Shown here in pieces: positions 1 to 6,487 of a stretch of DNA of 64,000 bases; within the stretch, counting starts at the first letter, position 1; every line of letters begins with the position of its first letter. The notes beneath the pieces are model-generated. The model had not been told where the DNA came from, did not search any database, and saw only the letters and a program-made list of their open reading frames with translations. Position numbers and translations under genes: made by a program. The DNA is taken from assembly GCA_016714895.1 (NCBI GenBank), contig JADKBV010000004.1, forward strand, positions 124,001-188,000. The letters are read 5' to 3'. Origin of the DNA: Saprospiraceae bacterium (GTDB taxonomy: Bacteria; Bacteroidota; Bacteroidia; Chitinophagales; Saprospiraceae).

Positions 1-1390
1 GTCCATTGGTAGTAAATACTGCGTTTGGTTTATAATCCAAAGTACACCAAAGCAAAAAATTACCTTCAAAAACCAAATCAGCATTGCCTAAAAAATTATG
101 TCCGTTTTCATTGGTGTTTTCATTAAACACGGTCTTACAAAAACTTCTGTAAGAAGGAGGAAAACATCCTGAAAATTGATTATTTTGAAAATATATTCTC
201 CTTAAAGACAAAATATTGCCTAAAGTAGAAGGAAGGGTTCCTGTAAAATTGTTATTTTGACATTGGAAATTCAGTAGTTTGGTTAATCTGCCCATATCGT
301 CGGGAAGTGATCCGGTAAAATTATTGTTATCCAATAATAAATTTTCCAGATTTATAAGGTCTGTCAGTCCGGAAGGCAGGTCTCCTGTCAATTGATTATA
401 AGAGATAATCAAGGTATTTAATGTTTGTATAGTAGTCAATACCGTTGGAAAAGTCCCTGTAATCTGATTATTATTGGCAACAATTCTTCGCAAATCTGTC
501 AGGTTACCCATTTCAATGGGTAATGATCCTGAGATTTGATTATCATTGAGCCAAAGCTCGCGAAGTTTTGTGAGATTACCGACGGAAGCCGGAATGTTTC
601 CGGTAATGCTGTTTTCATTCATGTACAAAAACTGAAGGTTGGTGAGCTGACCTATTTCCTGGGGAATCACACCGGAAAGCAGATTCTGAGACATAGAAAG
701 AATTTTCAATTTAGCGAGATTTCCTAGCGAGACAGGAATGATTCCACTTATTTTATTTTGAGACAAAATGAGTTCTTCAAGATTTTCTATAGAACCGATA
801 TTTGATGGTAAAGAACCTGAAATGGAATTTTGATTAAGCAGAATTTTGGTGACATTTTTTAAATTTCCAAAACTTTCCGGAATATTCCCGGTAAAATAAT
901 TGATGCTTAGATTCAGAATTTTCAAATTTGTTAATTGACCGATTTCTTCATTCAGCGGACCTCCGAACAAATTGCTCGAAAGGTTCAGTACTTCAAGATT
1001 TTGCAGTTGACTCAACCCAACCGGAAGAGAATCCGTATTATTTCCTATGGTCAGGTTGTTGTCATTAAGTTGCAGTTTAACAATTTGTCTCAGCTGCGTG
1101 ATTTCGTCCGGTAGGGGGCCTTTTAGTTTGTTGGAGTTCAGGTTTAATTCCATGACACATCCTTCGGTGCTGACCACAACTCCGTACCAGGTATTAATAG
1201 GAAAACCGGATACCATCCAATTGGTTTTATTTGTCCAATCATTACCATCGGTTTCATTAAAAAGTTTCACAAGTGCCAGGGAGTCTCTGGTTCGGTCACA
1301 TTGACTTTTCAGAATAAAATTGAAGGTTGTCAAACCAAAAATCAATAATAAAGAGCATATTTTTTTCAAAAACACCTTTGACACAATCAT
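1..1390 (-). CDS. Leucine-rich-repeat secreted protein, 3' end cut by window edge
   Basis: The frame is open from the ATG at 1390 to the window edge, giving 463 visible residues without a stop. Residues 1-33 look like a signal peptide (basic VFLKK, then a hydrophobic run ending near KSQC). An N-terminal cap follows (DSLALVKLFNETDGNDW..NKTNW), of the kind common before LRRs in Bacteroidota. About 14 consecutive 24-residue repeats come next, of the plant-like form LxxLxLxxNxhSGxIPxxhGxLxx. The last ends GCFPPSYRSFC, which resembles a capping segment. Family knowledge: such proteins are exported and bind proteins or sugars; many end in a T9SS sorting domain, but that part lies outside the window. 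The precise ligand is unknown. No neighbour suggests a pathway; a 225-bp gap separates it from the response regulator upstream. Confidence 0.9.
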   Translation of the reverse strand, partial: MIVSKVFLKKICSLLLIFGLTTFNFILKSQCDRTRDSLALVKLFNETDGNDWTNKTNWMVSGFPINTWYGVVVSTEGCVMELNLNSNKLKGPLPDEITQLRQIVKLQLNDNNLTIGNNTDSLPVGLSQLQNLEVLNLSSNLFGGPLNEEIGQLTNLKILNLSINYFTGNIPESFGNLKNVTKILLNQNSISGSLPSNIGSIENLEELILSQNKISGIIPVSLGNLAKLKILSMSQNLLSGVIPQEIGQLTNLQFLYMNENSITGNIPASVGNLTKLRELWLNDNQISGSLPIEMGNLTDLRRIVANNNQITGTFPTVLTTIQTLNTLIISYNQLTGDLPSGLTDLINLENLLLDNNNFTGSLPDDMGRLTKLLNFQCQNNNFTGTLPSTLGNILSLRRIYFQNNQFSGCFPPSYRSFCKTVFNENTNENGHNFLGNADLVFEGNFLLWCTLDYKPNAVFTTNG

Positions 1391-1615
1391 TATCCGGTTT
1401 TTGTATATTAGACCTAGAGTTAAAAAAATTAAAAAAGATGTTGGAGAAGAGGAATTTTAAAGTGATATCAAATACTGACGTTGCCTCTTACCTGTATCCT
1501 GTATCAGAACCTCAAATGTAAGGTATCTTTTATAGTTTTGACTAAAAAATAAATATTATGTCTACATGCGGACAAAAGGAACATGACAACGGACATTTTT
1601 AAGTTGTTGGGTGAA

Positions 1616-2308
1616 CTATTCCGTTTCCAAAAACCGGAAACCGACCCTGGGAACATTTTCAATTTTTAATTTTGGATCAGTAGATAAAAATTTTCTCAGT
1701 CGCGAAATAAAGACATCAAGACTTCGTCCCAGGAAGTAATCGTCTTTTCCCCAAAGGGCAATCAGAATTTCACTTCTTTTAATCAACCTGTTTTTATTTT
1801 TTATAAAAAATATCAGCAAATCCACTTCCCTTCCGGTAAGTTTTACCTGTAGATCACCGGAATAAAGTGATAGTTCGTTGGGGTCCAATCGAAAATCACC
1901 CAGATAATACATGGGTTGATGTTCAAGTTTTTCAATAACATTTCCTTTTATTCTTTTCATAAAAATATTCACCTTCAGCAGTAATTCGTCAATACTGAAA
2001 GGTTTAAACAGATAATCATCACCACCCAATTGAAGTCCTTCGAGTTTGTCTTCCAGTTGTGATTTTGCGGAAACAAATATTACCGGAATATTGGGATTTT
2101 TTTCTCTGATAACTTTCAAAAGCGAAAAGCCATCCATTTTGGGCAACATAACATCCAGAATAGCGATGTCGTATTGAAATTTCATAAACGCCTGCCATGC
2201 ATCGGCACCGTTTGTAAAATGATGTACATCATGTCCGGCTAAATTCAGACAGTCTTTTACTACAAAACTCAGATTGGTGTCATCTTCAACGTAAAATATT
2301 TTTGCCAT
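1616..2308 (-). CDS. OmpR/PhoB-family response regulator
   Basis: This is a 230-residue DNA-binding response regulator. The receiver domain (about 1-120) has the acidic pair D9/D10, the phospho-acceptor D52 (AILDVMLPKMDG), S80 in the switch position and the invariant K102 (FKPF). A winged-helix effector domain (about 135-228) follows, with LTGREVDLL and the recognition region SLDVFISRLRKFL..VPRVGFRF. It starts 5 bp after the stop of the histidine kinase, so the two form a kinase-regulator operon. Related Bacteroidota pairs include the RprX/RprY type. Targets cannot be read from the sequence. The tandem micropeptide genes and helical protein just upstream make this locus a candidate signalling unit (inference). 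Confidence 0.95.
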   Translation of the reverse strand: MAKIFYVEDDTNLSFVVKDCLNLAGHDVHHFTNGADAWQAFMKFQYDIAILDVMLPKMDGFSLLKVIREKNPNIPVIFVSAKSQLEDKLEGLQLGGDDYLFKPFSIDELLLKVNIFMKRIKGNVIEKLEHQPMYYLGDFRLDPNELSLYSGDLQVKLTGREVDLLIFFIKNKNRLIKRSEILIALWGKDDYFLGRSLDVFISRLRKFLSTDPKLKIENVPRVGFRFLETE

Positions 2309-2313
2309 AACTA

Positions 2314-3579
2314 TCAGATTTTAGGGATATAAATTTTAAACGTTGTGCCTTTAGTCAGTTCACTTTGAACCTCGATTTTCCAGCGGTGTGTTTTAATAAT
2401 CTGTTTGACATAATAAAGTCCCAGACCAAAACCCTTTACATCGTGTTTATTTCCTGTTGCAACCCGGAAAAACTTTGTAAATATTTTATGCTGATCCTTT
2501 TTTGAAATACCCAAACCATCATCTTTGATTGTCAGGATCATGTCCTGTTTCAATTCCTCTGCTTTTATCAGAATATGTACTTCTTCATATGAATATTTGA
2601 TTGCATTTTCAATAATATTGTGCAAGATATTGGTAAAATGGACAATATCTCCTTTTATAAAATATGAACGACTGCCAAAGTCTTTTGAAAAAACCACATT
2701 TTTGCCAAAATCAATACTTGACAACGTATTTATGACCTGGTCAACCACTTCATTTACTGAAATTTCTGAATAATGTAATTCAAACTCCTTTTTTTCGAGT
2801 GTGGAAACATGCAAAACTTTTTCAACAAGGGCGTTCAGCCTTTGTACTTCATCGCCTATAATACCAGAATAGGAAGCGATTCTTTCCGGATTTTTGGATA
2901 TATCAGGTTCTGAAAATACCTGCTGAATCAGAGAAATCGTTGATATAGGTGTTTTAAACTCATGTGTCATATTATTGATAAAGTCTTTCTGAACCTGTGA
3001 AACAGACTTTTGATAAAAAACAACAAACAAAGCATAGACAAAAAATAAAGTTACAAAAACAAGAACAGCCGATGTAATCATCCACATCGGAATGTTATTC
3101 ATAGAAATAATCGGATAATGTGGAAAATGTATACTGAAATAATAATCCAATCCTTCAAATTTGGGTAAAACATCCAATGTCATAACCTTTTGTGGTTTCC
3201 TTTTCTGAATGTAATTACAATACACCATGGTGTTGTCTTCACAGCTGTAGATGCTGTACTCGACATCCTGATTGATATTAAAATAATCAAATGTTGATTT
3301 AAGATAATGATCGAGCAAGGTAGCATCAATTTCACTATTGACTTCAACAATATAATGTCTTGGGTTGACTTTGATAACCGGATTTTTCTGTAAAAACTGC
3401 GTTTTGTTTTTGGTACTTATTTTTTCAGCTACCTGTCTTAATGCAACAGTAACTGTATGTTCAAACTGACTTTCTGTAACATGATATGCTTGTCTGACCC
3501 AAAAAATCTGAATCACAAAAACAAAGACGATGGCTACTATGCCCAGAACAGTCAGAATTTTGATATGACTTTCCTTCAT
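2314..3579 (-). CDS. Membrane sensor histidine kinase
   Basis: This is a 421-residue kinase when started at the ATG at 3579. The same frame stays open to a GTG at 3663, but those 28 extra residues precede a typical MKESHIKIL-TM start and are unlikely to be translated. Transmembrane helix 1 spans about residues 7-26. An extracytoplasmic sensor segment of about 135 residues follows, then TM2 at about 165-189. The HisKA domain has H206 in THEFKTP. The HATPase domain has the N-box (N325, IIENAIKYS), the G1 box DDGLGIS (353-359) and GFGLGLYYV. No PAS or HAMP domain is evident. The periplasmic segment resembles no family I can name, so the signal is unknown. It is followed at 5 bp by its response regulator and preceded by the 505-residue helical protein. 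Confidence 0.93.
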   Translation of the reverse strand: MKESHIKILTVLGIVAIVFVFVIQIFWVRQAYHVTESQFEHTVTVALRQVAEKISTKNKTQFLQKNPVIKVNPRHYIVEVNSEIDATLLDHYLKSTFDYFNINQDVEYSIYSCEDNTMVYCNYIQKRKPQKVMTLDVLPKFEGLDYYFSIHFPHYPIISMNNIPMWMITSAVLVFVTLFFVYALFVVFYQKSVSQVQKDFINNMTHEFKTPISTISLIQQVFSEPDISKNPERIASYSGIIGDEVQRLNALVEKVLHVSTLEKKEFELHYSEISVNEVVDQVINTLSSIDFGKNVVFSKDFGSRSYFIKGDIVHFTNILHNIIENAIKYSYEEVHILIKAEELKQDMILTIKDDGLGISKKDQHKIFTKFFRVATGNKHDVKGFGLGLYYVKQIIKTHRWKIEVQSELTKGTTFKIYIPKI

Positions 3580-3665
3580 TTTATAAAACTGTAAAACAAA
3601 TCTACAAAAAAATAATATATTTTGGTGACACTGAAACTGCTTAACATGCAGATAACAAATCACGA

Positions 3666-5183
3666 TTACGTAAACCTTGAAATTTTTTTACTACTTTGAG
3701 GAAGCAATTCAAGGGTTAGTTCCCAAAGTGTTTCATAAGGTACAATTTCAACAAATGCTGAATTGTCGCTCAATACATAAGGAGAAGAAATCATCTTTTC
3801 GTACAGACTTTTAGTATATGTTACTGTCAATTGGCGGTTAAAATTGGCTTTTTCTGCAGCAATCAACATTTTGATAAAACAATTTGAGCGCATCGATTCA
3901 TCTCTGGTCAGGTATCTGAATGAATACTGCCTGAGACCATCAATTTTGTCAAGAACTTTATCCCATTTTTTATCCAGGAAATAAAATAACATCTGAACTA
4001 TGATAATGGATATATTTTGTCCTGATTTATCTTTTGAGAAAAACGGAACACTGTTTAAAAATTTTGTCAATACAAAACTATCCTGGGTTTTGGTGTCCAT
4101 ATTTTTAGGATCTACCTTGCCGGCACGAATTAAAAAATGAATGTATGCAGAACGTATTAACCATTCCTCTTTGTCGATTTCGAGTTTGAGTCTGGCTTTG
4201 GTGTCGAGATAAACGGTATAAAGAGCCTCATAATTTTTTTGAATGGTATATATGATAAACTCAAAACTTTTTAACCTCACCCACATTCTTGTACCCAGAG
4301 TGACCAACCCAAAAGTTTCCTTCAAAATCAAAGAAGCATCTTCCAACATTCCTTTATAAATATATGCATTGATGATATTGACATTATTATTAACCACACC
4401 CATTATATCCTTAAAATTTTTGGATAAAAAATACTTTTTGCCGGATTCCGCAATATGTATTACCTCGTCATATTCTTTAATGGTCAAATAATAGAATGCC
4501 AGAAGATCGTAAGAATAAAATTTAATGGAATAAGAGTCAAATCCTGAATGTATTTCTTTGACGTCAGCTATGAGATTGTCCAATATTTCCAGATTTTTGT
4601 TAACGATTCCGGAACGATTGGTTTGATACAGGTGAGAAATTTCTGCATTGATGGCATAGATATGATTTTCTTTTGAAAACAAAACCTCATTTAAACGAAA
4701 TTCGTCCTTGTACAATAACATCTTATACTTATTCGGAACAACAAAAGCATAATGGGTGTACAAGTTTTTGGCGATCAGCATGGTATACAAGGTATATTCC
4801 CATTGTTTGGAAAGTTTAAAAAGTTTTTCAAACATTTTAATGGACAAAACCCTTTCATTTTTTTCAAGCAAAATTGAAGCAACAATAAATTTTCTTTGAA
4901 TATCAAAAAGTTTGTTCAGTCGGTTATTGATGTTTTCTTTTTTACCACTGTCCACCAGAATACGATTAAACAATTCCTGATATAGTCGTGATTTTAGAAC
5001 ACCATAATAGTTATTATTTTTTTTTCCTTTAAAAAAAAGAGACTTCAACTCCTCTTCACTTGCCAACAAATTATTCCGGATGGCATTTTCAAACTCCCAT
5101 ACTTTATTTTCATGGATAGCCTCATTTTGCCCCTTTAATTTGTCTGACAACTTTAAAAGTACTTTGAGTTCGTCCATTGGCAT
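3666..5183 (-). CDS. Helical repeat-like protein of unknown function
   Basis: This is a 505-residue soluble protein with no signal peptide or membrane segment. The sequence is almost wholly alpha-helical in character, with repeated pairs of amphipathic helices rich in Leu, Tyr, Lys and Glu (for example YDEVIHIAESGKKYF and DASLILKETFGLV), as in degenerate TPR/alpha-solenoid proteins. I recognise no catalytic motif and no clear helix-turn-helix. ATG codons lie at 5183 and 5177 (MPM..); the choice changes only two residues. It lies 86 bp upstream of the histidine kinase on the same strand, and is divergent from the two micropeptide genes with about 385 bp between the starts. A role in binding a peptide or partner protein is possible by analogy with TPR sensors, but that is only inference. 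Confidence 0.75.
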   Translation of the reverse strand: MPMDELKVLLKLSDKLKGQNEAIHENKVWEFENAIRNNLLASEEELKSLFFKGKKNNNYYGVLKSRLYQELFNRILVDSGKKENINNRLNKLFDIQRKFIVASILLEKNERVLSIKMFEKLFKLSKQWEYTLYTMLIAKNLYTHYAFVVPNKYKMLLYKDEFRLNEVLFSKENHIYAINAEISHLYQTNRSGIVNKNLEILDNLIADVKEIHSGFDSYSIKFYSYDLLAFYYLTIKEYDEVIHIAESGKKYFLSKNFKDIMGVVNNNVNIINAYIYKGMLEDASLILKETFGLVTLGTRMWVRLKSFEFIIYTIQKNYEALYTVYLDTKARLKLEIDKEEWLIRSAYIHFLIRAGKVDPKNMDTKTQDSFVLTKFLNSVPFFSKDKSGQNISIIIVQMLFYFLDKKWDKVLDKIDGLRQYSFRYLTRDESMRSNCFIKMLIAAEKANFNRQLTVTYTKSLYEKMISSPYVLSDNSAFVEIVPYETLWELTLELLPQSSKKISRFT

Positions 5184-5283
5184 TCTTTTATAAAAATATA
5201 ATAAATTGATTACTAAACAATTACATGAAATAAATCTACAAATACATCGAATTCATCTCTGTAATTTAAGGATAAGAATTGTA

Positions 5284-5314
5284 TTTGGTCTTGACCTATA
5301 ATCATTTACCTTTG
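5284..5314 (+). promoter_or_regulatory. Bacteroidota-type promoter upstream of micropeptide genes
   Basis: TTTG at 5284-5287, a 19-bp spacer and TACCTTTG at 5307-5314 match the Bacteroidota sigma-A consensus (TTTG-N19/21-TAnnTTTG). Transcription would start near 5321 and run about 245 nt before the first micropeptide start. The spacing is ideal, but no experiment supports use. Confidence 0.5.
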
Positions 5315-5511
5315 TTAAAATTTTGAAAATTTATTAAGATAACACGACAAATATATAAAATTCTGACTATTAATTAACCTTTCTTTGGTTAAATTAATTT
5401 ACGTATTTACTTGATTTTGTATCGATTATTGTTGATACACACCGTTTTATTGCCTATTTTATATGTAATAACGAAGTTGTTATTGTTATTAGGGGGTCAA
5501 TGATTACACCT

Positions 5512-5519
5512 TACCTTTG
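5512..5519 (+). promoter_or_regulatory. Probable -7 element of the first micropeptide gene
   Basis: TACCTTTG lies 48 bp before the ATG at 5568, with TTAG (3 of 4 bases of TTTG) at 5489-5492, exactly 19 bp upstream. A start near 5526 would give a leader of about 40 nt, usual for this phylum. Confidence 0.5.
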
Positions 5520-5567
5520 TATCAGAAACCAGTTAGTTAGTAATTTATACCCCTTAAAACAAAAAAC

Positions 5568-5636
5568 ATGGAACTTTTAATCGCATTTTTCAGAGCATTG
5601 TTGGCCATTATTGTTGATGAAAATGAAGGATATTAG
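5568..5636 (+). CDS. 22-residue micropeptide 1 (LLAII-V-DENEGY family)
   Basis: ATG to TAG is 23 codons. The peptide begins MELLIAFFRALLAII and ends DENEGY: one hydrophobic helix followed by an acidic tail. It has no lysine, no cysteine and no secretion signal. The evidence that it is coding comes from its neighbour at 5699-5767, which has the same length, 15 of 22 identical residues, and five silent third-base differences inside conserved codons (I5, L11, I14, D17, N19). That pattern is expected for selection on protein rather than on DNA. The start sits in an A-rich context (ACAAAAAAC-ATG), usual for Bacteroidota. I recognise no known family. Function is unknown: a signalling peptide, a small membrane-active peptide or a partner of the adjacent helical protein are all possible. 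It is too short for standard gene callers. Confidence 0.7.
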   Translation: MELLIAFFRALLAIIVDENEGY

Positions 5637-5698
5637 TTGTTTGACCTGTTCAAATACATTGATATTCTAATTTTAATAAATCAAAACATCAAACCATC

Positions 5699-5767
5699 AT
5701 GGAAACTTTAATAGAAATCATAGAATCTTTATTGGCCATCATTATAGACGAAAACGAAGGATATTAG
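5699..5767 (+). CDS. 22-residue micropeptide 2 (LLAII-I-DENEGY family)
   Basis: This is a second 23-codon gene 62 bp downstream of the first, same strand and same length. It starts METLIEIIESLLAII and ends DENEGY. The C-terminal 12 residues are identical to micropeptide 1 except for one V/I exchange, while the N-terminal half diverges (A6/E, F7/I, F8/I, R9/E, A10/S), making this copy more acidic and more clearly amphipathic. The conserved tail suggests that the C-terminus is the recognised part. No separate -7 element is seen between the two, so they are probably co-transcribed. No terminator is visible directly after it; the next strong one is at 6275-6325. Confidence 0.7.
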   Translation: METLIEIIESLLAIIIDENEGY

Positions 5768-6103
5768 ACTTTTTTAAATTCAAATGCAATAAAGTATTTA
5801 TTAAAAGCCTAAAATACCATATAGTCACTTAAGATTTAACAACATGAGTTGAATCATATATGACCACAGTTTTAGAAAAATAGAAGGATATTTATCCTGA
5901 AAAATATACAAAACAGGTTTTTTTACCGAAAAAAAATCCGTTTTAAAGACAAAAAATGGAATGTATTAAGTAATTTTAATTCAATTATAAATTCTTAATA
6001 CGTTGATATACTATACTTTACGATGTTATTTTGTATAGAAATTGTAATATTTCTTAGTAATAATACTATTTATTAAGTTATAGATTAAATTTCGTACTCA
6101 ACT

Positions 6104-6325
6104 TACCTTTGTATTGTCAATAGGTAATGATCGAGTGGCTTGAATTATAAGGTTTGGATGAAAGTAAGGTATTTGGGGCCTATTTTGTGATATAAAGGAA
6201 AGATTTATCACAATCTTATGACAAATGCTTTTATATAAAGTCATTCACAAAGACAAATACTGTTAATATAGGTAGGGAGAGCTGGCCAACTTTTAACGGG
6301 TGGTTGCGTTCGGCTCCCCTTTTTT
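6104..6325 (+). ncRNA. Candidate ~210-nt small RNA with own promoter and terminator
   Basis: A TACCTTTG -7 element at 6104-6111 is followed, about 165 bp later, by a GC-rich terminator-like hairpin with six T at 6320-6325. The expected transcript (about 6118-6325) has no frame longer than 10 codons; the longest starts MKVRYLG at 6158, and MIEWLEL lies at 6127. No clear -33 box stands 19-21 bp upstream of the -7. I could not match it to RNase P, tmRNA or SRP RNA signature motifs. A 6S-type RNA, a riboregulator of the micropeptides or a decayed micropeptide copy remain possible. Confidence 0.4.
6275..6325 (+). terminator. Rho-independent terminator
   Basis: GGGAGAGC (6275-6282) pairs with GCTCCCC (6313-6319) with a single bulged A. 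The stem is extended by CAAC/GTTG after a small internal loop, and TTTTTT follows directly. It ends either the micropeptide transcript or the candidate small RNA. Confidence 0.65.
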
Positions 6326-6487
6326 ATTTCCCCCATTTATATTTACCTCTTTTTTAAACGTCCCCGAACAGTTATGTTTTCCGGGTTTTGTGGAATCATA
6401 TCACATATTCATTTGAATTAGGCAGAAAAAGAATGTCCTTAATCTTATAACCTAAAGGAGACAGGAATTTCAGTCTTTCCAACCCAA

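Larger units (their letters stand above)
5184..6487. other. 1.3-kb AT-rich gap with micropeptide genes and candidate sRNA
   Basis: No frame longer than 60 codons exists here. The segment holds three plus-strand copies of a TTACCTTTGT motif (starting 5306, 5511 and 6103) that match the Bacteroidota -7 element, and a small inverted repeat TTAACC/GGTTAA (5374-5379 and 5387-5392). It also carries the two 22-codon genes and a hairpin-plus-T-tract at 6275-6325. From 5768 to 6103 I see nothing beyond degenerate fragments, such as GAAGGATATT at 5882-5892, which recalls the 3' end of the micropeptide genes. From 6326 to 6487 there is only a weak hairpin near 6361-6386, which might serve the gene that ends at 6488. 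Confidence 0.6.

Noticed and set aside
1327..1521. 64-codon plus-strand frame over the LRR gene start
   Set aside because: It overlaps the signal-peptide region of the LRR gene antisense and shows no family features.
3580..3663. 28-codon N-terminal extension of the histidine kinase (GTG start)
   Set aside because: The extension is unlike kinase N-termini and the ATG at 3579 gives a normal membrane-anchor start.
5858..5893. Possible third, decayed micropeptide copy (TTTTAGAAAAATAGAAGGATATTT)
   Set aside because: The resemblance to the 3' end of the two genes is limited to about 25 bp, needs a one-base gap and contains a stop; it may be chance in AT-rich DNA.
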